From Fretibacter rubidus (lineage in GTDB: Bacteria > Pseudomonadota > Alphaproteobacteria > Caulobacterales > Maricaulaceae): a DNA stretch of 64,000 nucleotides. The stretch lies in the NCBI RefSeq assembly GCF_041429785.1, contig NZ_CP163423.1, positions 682,001 through 746,000 on the forward strand, given 5' to 3'. Below, piece after piece: positions 51,806 to 59,730 of the stretch. The notes beneath the pieces are model-generated. The model saw only the letters and a program-made list of their open reading frames with translations. It was not told the DNA's origin and made no database searches. The translations under genes were made by a program, and so were the position numbers. How positions within the stretch are numbered: position 1 is the first letter of the stretch; the number at the start of each line of letters is the position of its first letter.

Positions 51806-53326
51806 ATGTCAGGTCAGCCCCAACATGGTGGTTCATTGCCCGTGCCGCAACGGCCGACGCAAGCCCGTCCGTTATCACCGCCGCCTGTCAATTCGCCCGC
51901 CACCCCAGCACGCCAGCCGACACCCCAACGGGCACCCCATAAGGCTGTTCCCCATAATGTCGCGCCGCCAGCAATACCAGCGGGTCAGGCTAGGCCGCGC
52001 CCTGTTTCGCCGCAAGTTGCAGGGCCTTCAGCCCCATCGCTGAATAGTTTACCAACAGAGCCGCGCACGCAAATGCCGCCGGCTCCGCCCCGTCCCCCTA
52101 AGCCGGTAGCTCCGCCTGCCGAACCGACGCCTGCGCAAGGGGACGAAGGCCCCCCGTCTACGGCTGATGTGCGCCGGTCTTTGGCAAAGCGTCTGTCTGA
52201 TGTCATCTGTATCCCAGCAAGCCAGCTAACGCCGCAGGAACGCCATATGGCAGGTGATGTCTTGGTGGAAATGCTACGCGAAGCTGATATCGAGCTGCGC
52301 GAATCTGTTGCCAAACGCTTGGTCATGCTAAACGAGGCTCCACGAACAATCCTCGTCTTGCTCGCCAAAGATAATATTCGCGTTGCCAAACATGTGCTTG
52401 AAAATAGCAAGAGCTTGACTGATTCAGACCTCATCCAAATCGCGCGCAAAGTATCGGGCGAACACCGCAAAGTTATGGCGCAACGCCGCCATGTCTCGGA
52501 TGCTGTTGTTGATACCATTGTTGAATTTTTGGACGAGGATGTTGTTATTACATTGCTCAAGAATAAAGGCGCGCAATTTAGCGAAACTGCGCTGCAACGC
52601 ATCTTAACCGTGTCACGCGCACATAAAGACTATATCAAATATCTGATTAAGCGCGAAGAATTACGACCGTCCCATGGCTTGACCATGTTTTGGTGGGCGG
52701 ATGAGGCTGACCGCAAGAAAATTCTGGCGCGATTTGCTGTTACCCGGTCTGTCTTGCAAGATAGCTGTTGGGACCTTTATCCCAAGGCCGCTGCAGAGGG
52801 TTGGTCCGATGCGGCAGTGCGTAAAGCGCTGCAATTTATTGAACGCCGTCAACGCAACCGTGCCGCGACAGAGCGGTCTGATTTTGAGGATTTAGAGGCC
52901 GCAATTGACGCCGCCGAAGTGCAAGGTATTACGCGCGATTTGACGGAAGAAATTTCCTATATGGCCGGGATTAAACCAGCTACCGGGGCCCAAATTTTAA
53001 CGGATAAGGGCGGCGAGGGGATTGCTATTCTATGTAAAGCGCCAGGCCTAAAGCGCGAGCATATTGTTAAATTATGGAAGGCCCTTCGTCGTCCAGTGAA
53101 CGGTGCGGATGGAGAATATCATCCAGACTTGGCCCGCGTTATCGCGGCCTATGACGCGATATCAACAGATAAAGCCCAAACTGTACTGCGTTATTGGAAC
53201 TGGTCGTTGACATCATCGCTGAACCCCGAAGTGCTGCGGCATATTCGTGACGGCGTTGTGCCCAAAGAAGAAGACCACGGCGCAGCGGCGATTACAGCGG
53301 CGCTTGTGTTTGGTAATCGGTACTAA
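51806..53326 (+). CDS. DUF2336 protein with proline-rich N-terminus
   Basis: Cytoplasmic protein of 506 residues. The first 115 residues are low complexity, mostly Pro, Ala, Arg and Gln. The DUF2336 region follows, made of helical HEAT-like repeats: DVLVEMLREADIELRESVAKR, LLAKDNIRVAKHVLENSKSL, and TDSDLIQIARKVSGEHRKVM. DUF2336 proteins are largely alphaproteobacterial and have unknown role, in some cases next to cell-cycle or signalling genes. AGGACGA precedes the ATG. A CtrA-like box stands shortly after the stop. Confidence 0.85.
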   Translation: MSGQPQHGGSLPVPQRPTQARPLSPPPVNSPATPARQPTPQRAPHKAVPHNVAPPAIPAGQARPRPVSPQVAGPSAPSLNSLPTEPRTQMPPAPPRPPKPVAPPAEPTPAQGDEGPPSTADVRRSLAKRLSDVICIPASQLTPQERHMAGDVLVEMLREADIELRESVAKRLVMLNEAPRTILVLLAKDNIRVAKHVLENSKSLTDSDLIQIARKVSGEHRKVMAQRRHVSDAVVDTIVEFLDEDVVITLLKNKGAQFSETALQRILTVSRAHKDYIKYLIKREELRPSHGLTMFWWADEADRKKILARFAVTRSVLQDSCWDLYPKAAAEGWSDAAVRKALQFIERRQRNRAATERSDFEDLEAAIDAAEVQGITRDLTEEISYMAGIKPATGAQILTDKGGEGIAILCKAPGLKREHIVKLWKALRRPVNGADGEYHPDLARVIAAYDAISTDKAQTVLRYWNWSLTSSLNPEVLRHIRDGVVPKEEDHGAAAITAALVFGNRY

Positions 53327-53390
53327 GGCCCCAAATTTTCGCGCGGCAAAGCTGCCCACAAGATTCGTAATAATTTCCCGTCTTAAACCT

Positions 53391-53405
53391 TTAATTTTGT
53401 CTTAA
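53391..53405. promoter_or_regulatory. CtrA-like box before the antiporter operon
   Basis: TTAA-TTTTGTC-TTAA fits TTAA-N7-TTAA exactly, without the trailing C. It lies 63 bases before the proposed mnhE start and 65 after the DUF2336 stop. Alphaproteobacterial CtrA recognises such sites, but AT-rich chance matches are common. Confidence 0.4.
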
Positions 53406-53468
53406 GGGGCGCTAGACACAAGGTCTGTGCTTGCCATGCGAGCACTTATATCGTTTGGGGAGAACGCT

Positions 53469-53981
53469 TTGTTTCGCTACGTCTTTATACTGACCTGTGC
53501 GCTGGCTTTGTTTTGGCTGGGTATGTCTGGCTATTTCAAACCAATGCTATTGACACTGGGTGGGATATCGATTGCAACCGTTGTATTTATGACGGCCCGC
53601 ATGAAGATATTTGACGGCGAGACTGTGCCCTATCTTTATATCCCTAAAACACTGGTTTATTTTACGTGGCTTGGTGGTGAAATTTTCAAAGCCAATATTG
53701 CGGTTCTGCGCGCGGTTCTGCGCCCTGATATGGCGATTAGCCCGACAATGGTGCGTATTCCTTTGCGTAAACATTCCGATATGGGGGCCGCCATGTTCGC
53801 GAATTCTATCACGCTAACGCCCGGCACGGTTAGCGTTGAAATGGATGATGATACCATCCTCGTTCATGCGCTTGTGTCCGAGATGGCCAATCCTGATGAT
53901 TTCATGGAAATGAGCGAACAGGCAGGATGGGCGATTGGTGACGCCCCTGCTGCGACCCGTCTGGCGGGAGAGCGCATATGA
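53469..53981 (+). CDS. mnhE: Na+/H+ antiporter subunit E
   Basis: Small membrane subunit of 170 residues with two or three N-terminal helices (FILTCALALFWLGMSGYF, then MLLTLGGISIATVVFM), and a soluble C-terminal part with MFANSITLTPGTVSVE. TTG 53469 is chosen because GGGGAGA sits six bases upstream and the N-terminus matches MnhE; longer frames begin at 53427 or 53436. ATGA overlap with mnhF makes it the head of a ten-gene antiporter operon. It is an accessory subunit of Mrp-type complexes. Confidence 0.88.
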   Translation: MFRYVFILTCALALFWLGMSGYFKPMLLTLGGISIATVVFMTARMKIFDGETVPYLYIPKTLVYFTWLGGEIFKANIAVLRAVLRPDMAISPTMVRIPLRKHSDMGAAMFANSITLTPGTVSVEMDDDTILVHALVSEMANPDDFMEMSEQAGWAIGDAPAATRLAGERI

Positions 53982-54313
53982 GCATGTTAGAGGGCATGGG
54001 CTATTTCAATCTGGCTGCGGCGTTTTTCATTCTGGTCAGCATGGGTTTAATGCTCGGGCGGCTTTTGGGTGGGCCCACGCTTTATGACCGCCTATTGGCC
54101 GTCAATTCCTTCGGGACAAAGACTGTTCTGTTTCTCTGTATTTTCTGTTTCGTCATTGGGCGTCCTGACGGTGTGGATATTGCCATTTTATATGCGCTGA
54201 TGAATTTTATCGCGACAATCGCCGTTTTGAAATTTTTTGCTTATCGCGCGCTGGATGTGTCTTTGCTGGGGGATCCGTCGCCAGCGCCTTCATTGCCGGA
54301 GGACCAGACATGA
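53978..54313 (+). CDS. mnhF: Na+/H+ antiporter subunit F
   Basis: Membrane subunit of 111 residues with three helices, the first near 10-30 (AAFFILVSMGLMLGRLL), then GPTLYDRLLAVNSFGTKTV, FLCIFCFVIGRPD and IALLYALMNFIATIAVLKF-like segment. The GPT-x2-DR pattern is the MnhF/MrpF hallmark. Start and stop overlap both neighbours by four bases. It is part of the Mrp-like complex that exchanges Na+ or K+ for H+. Confidence 0.92.
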   Translation: MSMLEGMGYFNLAAAFFILVSMGLMLGRLLGGPTLYDRLLAVNSFGTKTVLFLCIFCFVIGRPDGVDIAILYALMNFIATIAVLKFFAYRALDVSLLGDPSPAPSLPEDQT

Positions 54314-54750
54314 TTATCGCGACTATCATGATGGCGGGTGCCGAAGCGACGAGCCACGCGCCAGCGGGCATCACGCTTAATTTCACTCAGATTCTTTACG
54401 GCCTGCGTGTACTGATCGCTGGCGCGGCTATTCTGGTCGGCTTGTTCTTTTTATTGGCTGGCACATTGGGCGTCTTGCGATTGCCTGATTTTTACACCCG
54501 AATTCATGCTGCTGGTATGACAGATACGCTGGGCGCGGAGCTTATTCTTCTGGGTTTGATGGTGCAGTCTGGCTTTTCCCAAATGACGCTCAAGCTTTTG
54601 TTCGTGGCTTTCTTTTTGTTGCTCACCGGACCTACCGCGACACATGCGGTTGCCAATGCCGCCTACCGCGCAGGATTAAAACCACAGCTTGGGCCATACC
54701 GCGCGCCTGATGTGGACACCATCCGCAAAGCGGGTCGTCCGGGGTTATAG
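54310..54750 (+). CDS. mnhG: Na+/H+ antiporter subunit G
   Basis: Membrane subunit of 146 residues. Three helices are seen, with the hallmark LGVLRLPDFYTRIHAAGMTDTLG in the first loop and LKLLFVAFFLLLTGPTATHAV in the last. It is slightly longer than usual at the N-terminus. It overlaps mnhF by ATGA and precedes a DUF4040 gene by nine bases. Confidence 0.93.
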   Translation: MIIATIMMAGAEATSHAPAGITLNFTQILYGLRVLIAGAAILVGLFFLLAGTLGVLRLPDFYTRIHAAGMTDTLGAELILLGLMVQSGFSQMTLKLLFVAFFLLLTGPTATHAVANAAYRAGLKPQLGPYRAPDVDTIRKAGRPGL

Positions 54751-54759
54751 GGGAACGAA

Positions 54760-55407
54760 ATGCCAAATGTGCTTATTTTAGATATTGGCCTTATGGCCAT
54801 TTTGGTTGTCGTGGCCTTTGCCATTGTGCGCTTGCGTTCGCTGTTTGCGATTGTGATGCTACAAGGCGTGTATAGCCTTGTCAGTGCGGCGTGGTTTGTT
54901 TCCCTGGATGCCGTTGATGTGGCCTTTACAGAGGCCGCTGTGGGCGCGGGTGTGTCCACCGTGCTTATGTTATCAGCGATGCTGCTGGCAGATAGGCAGT
55001 CAAATCCCGTATCACCCCAGCGCCGCATCGGACCGCTTATCGTTGTTCTTATCGCAGGGCTTGCGATGTTTTATGCCATTGGCGACATGCCTTATTTTGG
55101 CGACGCTAATTCACCCGCTAATAGCTATGTCGGTATAGAATATATCGCGCGTACGGCTGAGGATATACATATTCCAAATGTCGTCACCGCCGTGCTGGCA
55201 AGCTACAGGGGGTTTGATACATTTGGCGAAACAGTCGTGATTTTTGCGGCTGGCATAGGGGTGCTTTTACTGTTGGGCCTTAACGGTAATGCAGGGAAAT
55301 GGCGGGCAAGACCAAACGGCGTTGACGTCTCGACGGCCCAAGCCCCATCAGCCCAAATTTTGGCCGATAGCGCATCAGCGCAACCGTCATTGGAGGAGTT
55401 GTCATGA
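54760..55407 (+). CDS. DUF4040 subunit (MrpA C-terminal / MbhD-like)
   Basis: Membrane protein of 215 residues corresponding to the C-terminal piece of a split MrpA. DUF4040 is at about 10-85 (RLRSLFAIVMLQGVYSLVSA, DVAFTEAAVGAGVSTVLML). An MbhE-like part follows (ARTAEDIHIPNVVTAVLASYR, GFDTFGETVVIFAAGIG). In single-chain MrpA both are fused behind the antiporter domain. The last 40 residues are a disordered tail. It overlaps mnhB by four bases. Confidence 0.85.
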   Translation: MPNVLILDIGLMAILVVVAFAIVRLRSLFAIVMLQGVYSLVSAAWFVSLDAVDVAFTEAAVGAGVSTVLMLSAMLLADRQSNPVSPQRRIGPLIVVLIAGLAMFYAIGDMPYFGDANSPANSYVGIEYIARTAEDIHIPNVVTAVLASYRGFDTFGETVVIFAAGIGVLLLLGLNGNAGKWRARPNGVDVSTAQAPSAQILADSASAQPSLEELS

Positions 55408-55841
55408 ACCCCCATGTTATTCTTCGCGTCGTTTCTAAATTCCTTATTCCGCTCATCGCGCTTTACGGCTTTTATGTCCATTTTCATGGGGATTACGGTC
55501 CGGGTGGTGGATTCCAAGCTGGCGTTATAATCGCGGCCTCTGTGATTTTATATGCGCTTATTTTTGGTATTGATGCGGCGAAAAAAGCCGTTCCGCCCTC
55601 TGCCGTGCGTGTTGGGATGAGCCTCGGCGTTTTGCTATACGGCGGGACAGGCGTAGTGACATGGATGTTGGGAGCAGAATATTTGAATTACGGTGTGCTG
55701 TCTTATGACCCGTCGCACGGTCAACATTACGGTATCTTGGCTGTAGAGCTTGGCGTTCTTTTCGCAGTAGCGAGTGTCATGCTCGCGATTTTTTATGCGT
55801 TTGGATCCCGCCAACCCGACCTGTCAGATGAGGATTGGTAG
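55404..55841 (+). CDS. mnhB: Na+/H+ antiporter subunit B
   Basis: Membrane subunit of 145 residues with four helices. FHGDYGPGGGFQAGVIIA is the MnhB signature, and LEVGVLFAVASVMLAIFYAF-like LGVLFAVASVML is the last helix. It interacts with MrpA-type units in known structures. It overlaps the DUF4040 gene by four bases and is followed by mnhC two bases later. Confidence 0.93.
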   Translation: MNPHVILRVVSKFLIPLIALYGFYVHFHGDYGPGGGFQAGVIIAASVILYALIFGIDAAKKAVPPSAVRVGMSLGVLLYGGTGVVTWMLGAEYLNYGVLSYDPSHGQHYGILAVELGVLFAVASVMLAIFYAFGSRQPDLSDEDW

Positions 55842-55843
55842 TC

Positions 55844-56308
55844 ATGACTGATTTTCTACTGGGACATTTCAATTACGCCGTCGTCATTGTTTTGATGATG
55901 ACGGGGCTTTATGTCGTTTTTGCGAGCGGAAACCTTATCAAGCGCCTTGTCGGATTATCCGTGTTTCAAACCTCGGTGTTTTTGCTTTATATCACCATCA
56001 GCAAAGTCGAGGGCGGACAACCGCCTATCGTGGCCGAGAAAAAAGACGGTGACCATGCGTCCATGGCGGATGCCGTCCAAGTCGCGGCGGCAGGACCCGC
56101 TTCGACCTATGGGGGCCATGCTTCCGATGTTATTTATTCTAATCCCTTGCCGCATGTTCTTATCCTGACCGCGATTGTGGTGGGTGTTGCGACCCTCGCG
56201 ATTGGGCTGGCGCTGACTGTGCGTATTCGGGAAGTTTACGGGACGATTGAGAAGGTCGAGATCGAAGCGCTGGATTATAAGTTTAACCTTGAGGGGACGG
56301 CTGACTAA
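55844..56308 (+). CDS. mnhC: Na+/H+ antiporter subunit C (NuoK-like)
   Basis: Membrane subunit of 154 residues homologous to NuoK of complex I. Three helices are seen: VVIVLMMTGLYVVFASGN, LVGLSVFQTSVFLLYI and LPHVLILTAIVVGVATLAIGL. A soluble loop of about 50 residues (EKKDGDHASMADAV) is longer than usual. The start at 55844 lies after the mnhB stop; an in-frame start nine bases earlier is less likely. TAATG overlap links it to the next gene. Confidence 0.93.
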   Translation: MTDFLLGHFNYAVVIVLMMTGLYVVFASGNLIKRLVGLSVFQTSVFLLYITISKVEGGQPPIVAEKKDGDHASMADAVQVAAAGPASTYGGHASDVIYSNPLPHVLILTAIVVGVATLAIGLALTVRIREVYGTIEKVEIEALDYKFNLEGTAD

Positions 56309-57858
56309 TGGATATTTTGTCCTCTGTACTCGATGTTGCACCTGCTTGGTTGCTCGTTCATGGGTCTGCTCTAATCGTTGTGCTGCCGTTAATGGTCGCC
56401 GCTGTTTTGGCTGTCATGCCAAGCGAGCGTGTGGCTTGGGCCATTGCTTTAATGGTCGCTATTATCTGCGCAGTTTGTGGCTTTGTGCTTGTGGCGCAAG
56501 TTTACGGCGGCAATCAAGTCACCTATTCCATGGGCGGATGGGATCCGCCGCACGGTATTGGATATGTCGTTGACGGCTTGTCTGCGCCCATCCTACTGTT
56601 GATTTCATTGATGGCCGTTGTGTGTTTACTCTACGCTTATCCGTCTGTGCGGGTCGAGGTCGAGCCCAAAAAACGCGCGCCGTTTTACGCCGCCGTTATG
56701 GTGTGTTTTGCGGGTCTTTTGGGCATGGTCGCCACGGGTGACGCGTTTAACGTTTTCGTCTTTCTCGAAGTGTCCTCTATTGCGACCTATGTTCTTGTCG
56801 GTATGGGGGCGAGCCGTGACCGCCGCGCGCTAACTGCCAGTTTTAACTACTTAATATTGGGCTCTATCGGCGCGACGTTTTTTGTTATCGGGCTTGGCTT
56901 TCTCTATATGGAGACGGGCACACTCAATATGGCCGATATGGGCCGTATATTGCGCGACCTCGACGGTGGTAGCCGTGTGGCTCAGGTGGGCTTTGCTTTC
57001 ATCGTGATTGGCCTGGGACTAAAGCTTGCGATGTATCCTTTGCATTTATGGTTGCCCGACGCCTATGCGCACAGCCCGTCTTTTGTCACCGCATTTTTGG
57101 CGGCAACAGCGACTAAAGCTGCGCTTTATCTCTTGCTGCGCTTTACTTTCACAATCTTTGCCGTCGACTTTAGCTATGTTGGCCCTGTGGACACAATATT
57201 CCTCGCCGGATTTGGTATTATCGGCATGTTGCTGGCCAGTTTACAGGCGATTTTCCAGACCGATGCACGCCGCGCGCTGGCCTATAGCTCTGTGGCGCAA
57301 GTGGGCTATATGCTTCTCGGCGTTGGCCTTGGCACAGCGGCTGGTTTGGCGGCGGGTTATATCCACTTGCTTAATCACGCCATTATCAAGGGCGGTTTAT
57401 TTATTGCGCTGGGTGCGTTTTGGTATCGTTTTGGGATTACACGAATTTCTGATTTCTCCGGTCTTGGCAAGACAATGCCGTGGACAATGGCGGCCTTCAC
57501 CATTTCAGGACTATCGCTCATTGGTGTGCCGTTTACGGCTGGCTTCGTATCCAAAGTTAACTTGGTTGTCGCGGCATGGGAAGCGCAGTCCTATTGGGCG
57601 ATTGGCGTTGTTGTTATCGCGTCTATTATGGCCATCATCTATATCGGTAATATGCTCCGTCATGCCTATTTTGGGCAGCCGCCCGTTGTGAACGGTGATG
57701 TCGTGGCGAAAAACGAAGCGCCGCTCATGATGCTCATCCCCATGTGGATTCTAGCCATTGCGTCTATTGCGATTGGTACAAATGCTGACTTTATGACTGC
57801 GCTGGCAAACCAAGCGGCCGACGTGCTGATACCCTTATCACAGGGAGGTTTGCCATGA
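56308..57858 (+). CDS. mnhD: Antiporter-like subunit 1 (MnhD/NuoN type)
   Basis: Proton- or cation-translocating subunit of 516 residues with about fourteen helices. The conserved helix carries FVFLEVSSIATYVLVGMGAS with the key Glu, and LKLAMYPLHLWLPDAYAHSP with the lysine and broken helix of the translocation path; LAATATKAALYLLLRF follows. It is homologous to NuoL/M/N. It has ATGA overlap with the following gene. Of the three such units in the operon this one is most like MrpD. Confidence 0.9.
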   Translation: MDILSSVLDVAPAWLLVHGSALIVVLPLMVAAVLAVMPSERVAWAIALMVAIICAVCGFVLVAQVYGGNQVTYSMGGWDPPHGIGYVVDGLSAPILLLISLMAVVCLLYAYPSVRVEVEPKKRAPFYAAVMVCFAGLLGMVATGDAFNVFVFLEVSSIATYVLVGMGASRDRRALTASFNYLILGSIGATFFVIGLGFLYMETGTLNMADMGRILRDLDGGSRVAQVGFAFIVIGLGLKLAMYPLHLWLPDAYAHSPSFVTAFLAATATKAALYLLLRFTFTIFAVDFSYVGPVDTIFLAGFGIIGMLLASLQAIFQTDARRALAYSSVAQVGYMLLGVGLGTAAGLAAGYIHLLNHAIIKGGLFIALGAFWYRFGITRISDFSGLGKTMPWTMAAFTISGLSLIGVPFTAGFVSKVNLVVAAWEAQSYWAIGVVVIASIMAIIYIGNMLRHAYFGQPPVVNGDVVAKNEAPLMMLIPMWILAIASIAIGTNADFMTALANQAADVLIPLSQGGLP

Positions 57859-59354
57859 CCTATAATCCTGAATTTGCTATGGCTTTATTGTTGGTCATTC
57901 CGCTTCTCGCGGCGGGTTTGATTTACGTTTCCCGGAAACAGCCTAATGTTCGCGAAGCTTTTACAATCATTGCCTCGCTTCTATTGCTGGCCAATGTTGT
58001 CTATCTTGTGACGCAAGTCGCGGGCGGTGCACGCCCTGAACTGCATCTTGGTACCTTTGCGGGTAAGTTTGAAGTTAAGTTTCAATTAGAACCTTTGGGC
58101 GCGACCTTTGCGGCCATTGCCAGTTCTCTCTGGTTCTTAAACTCGCTTTTCGCCATTGGTTACATGCGGGGGAATAAGGAAAAACACCAAGCGCGGTTTT
58201 ACGGTTTTGTTGCTATCGCGATTGCGGCAGCCATGGGTATCGCGGCGTCGGCCAATCTGATTACGCTGTTTATTTTCTACGAAGCGCTTACGCTATCGAC
58301 TATTCCGTTGGTGACCCATAAAGGCGATAAAAAAGCCATTCGCGGCGGCACGATTTACACTGTGATTTTGATGGGCACGTCGCTCGCCCTATTGCTGCCC
58401 GCTATCATTGGTGTGCAAGTCATTGCGGGCACGACCGATTTTGTTGTGGGCGGTGTCTTCCCCGAAGGCACGACCTTGCTAACAACGTCAATTCTGCTGC
58501 TGCTCTTTGCGTTTGGTATTGGTAAGGCGGCCCTGATGCCTGTACATCCTTGGCTACCCAATGCGATGGTCGCGCCGACGCCTGTTTCGGCTTTGCTGCA
58601 TGCTGTTGCGGTTGTGAAGGCTGGTGTATTTACAATGTTAAAAGTCGTCGTCTTTACATTTGGCCCCTCTGTGACGGCGGCAACGCCTGCGTCGACATTC
58701 TTGTCATGGCTCGCCGCGTTTACGATTGTTATGGCGTCCGTAATTGCGCTTCGCCAAGATAACCTCAAAGCACGGCTGGCCTATTCAACCGTGTCGCAAC
58801 TCGCCTATATTACGCTCGGCGCTATGTTGGCCGCGCCTATGGCGATTGTTGGCGGTGCGCTACAAATTGTTATGCACGCTTGGGGCAAAATTACTTTGTT
58901 TATGTGCGCAGGCGCGATCTACACCGTCGCCCACCGCACAGAGATATCCAAGCTTGATGGTTTGGGCCGCTCTATGCCGTGGGTCTTTGGCGCGTTTCTC
59001 ATCGGCTCTGTGTCTATCATCGGTATCCCGCCCATGGGTGGATCATGGCCAAAGTTTTTCTTGATGGCAGGTGCGCTGGATAGCGGCAAATCAATTTTGC
59101 TCGCGGCGTTAATCGCGTCATCAGTACTGAACGTGATTTACCTTATTCCGATTGCGGCACGCGGATTTTTAAAGCCGCCGCAAAACCCCGAAGAAGATGC
59201 CCATATTCGCGTGCTGGCAAAACAACACCGTTGGGTGATTATCCCGCCTGTGTTGACCGCCTTTGGTGCCTTTGTCCTGTTTTTCTTTGCGGGGCCAATT
59301 GTTGACTTCCTCACGCCCATATTGCCGGGCGGCGTTTTAAGCGGAGGGGCATAA
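57855..59354 (+). CDS. Antiporter-like subunit 2
   Basis: Second subunit of the NuoL/M/N family, 499 residues. TLFIFYEALTLSTIPLVTHKG carries the key glutamate, and GKAALMPVHPWLPNAMVAPT and ALLHAVAVVKAGVF carry the basic residues of the half-channels. The last motif (HAVAVVKAGVF) is typical of the MrpA/NuoL branch, so this could be the antiporter part of a split MrpA. It is followed one base later by a small membrane protein gene. Confidence 0.87.
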   Translation: MTYNPEFAMALLLVIPLLAAGLIYVSRKQPNVREAFTIIASLLLLANVVYLVTQVAGGARPELHLGTFAGKFEVKFQLEPLGATFAAIASSLWFLNSLFAIGYMRGNKEKHQARFYGFVAIAIAAAMGIAASANLITLFIFYEALTLSTIPLVTHKGDKKAIRGGTIYTVILMGTSLALLLPAIIGVQVIAGTTDFVVGGVFPEGTTLLTTSILLLLFAFGIGKAALMPVHPWLPNAMVAPTPVSALLHAVAVVKAGVFTMLKVVVFTFGPSVTAATPASTFLSWLAAFTIVMASVIALRQDNLKARLAYSTVSQLAYITLGAMLAAPMAIVGGALQIVMHAWGKITLFMCAGAIYTVAHRTEISKLDGLGRSMPWVFGAFLIGSVSIIGIPPMGGSWPKFFLMAGALDSGKSILLAALIASSVLNVIYLIPIAARGFLKPPQNPEEDAHIRVLAKQHRWVIIPPVLTAFGAFVLFFFAGPIVDFLTPILPGGVLSGGA

Positions 59355-59355
59355 A

Positions 59356-59730
59356 ATGTCAGATAATTCCGAAACAGAGCTTACTGAGCCCGCTGCGCAA
59401 AATCATCATGAAGGCGAAGACCTCAGCAAAATTCATCCCTTTGCAGTGCCGTTTCTATGGTTGGGCAATCCGAAATTTGAACGCAATTTCATCTGGTTTC
59501 CAGTCGTCGGCTTACTGATTACAATTGGCTTGGGGTTTGTCTACCATCACAAGCATCCTGCGCCCTGGGACTTTTTCGCAAGCTGGGCCGTCATTGGCTT
59601 TTTGGCCTATAGTTTTGTTGTGCTGTCCGCTGAACCCTTATTTAAGCTTTTGTCTCGACCAGAGGATTATTATGACGACGGCAATACTTTGCCGCCCATA
59701 AAAGAGCATAAAGGAGACAGCCATGACTGA
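59356..59730 (+). CDS. Small membrane protein of the antiporter operon
   Basis: Not assigned to a known family. It has 124 residues with a charged, probably cytoplasmic N-terminal part of about 40 residues and two helices (IWFPVVGLLITIGLGFVY at about 45-62 and FFASWAVIGFLAYSFVVL at about 70-90). The C-terminal PEDYYDD is acidic. Its position between two antiporter-like subunits and its overlap with the next gene by eight bases suggest a structural subunit. Confidence 0.7.
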   Translation: MSDNSETELTEPAAQNHHEGEDLSKIHPFAVPFLWLGNPKFERNFIWFPVVGLLITIGLGFVYHHKHPAPWDFFASWAVIGFLAYSFVVLSAEPLFKLLSRPEDYYDDGNTLPPIKEHKGDSHD

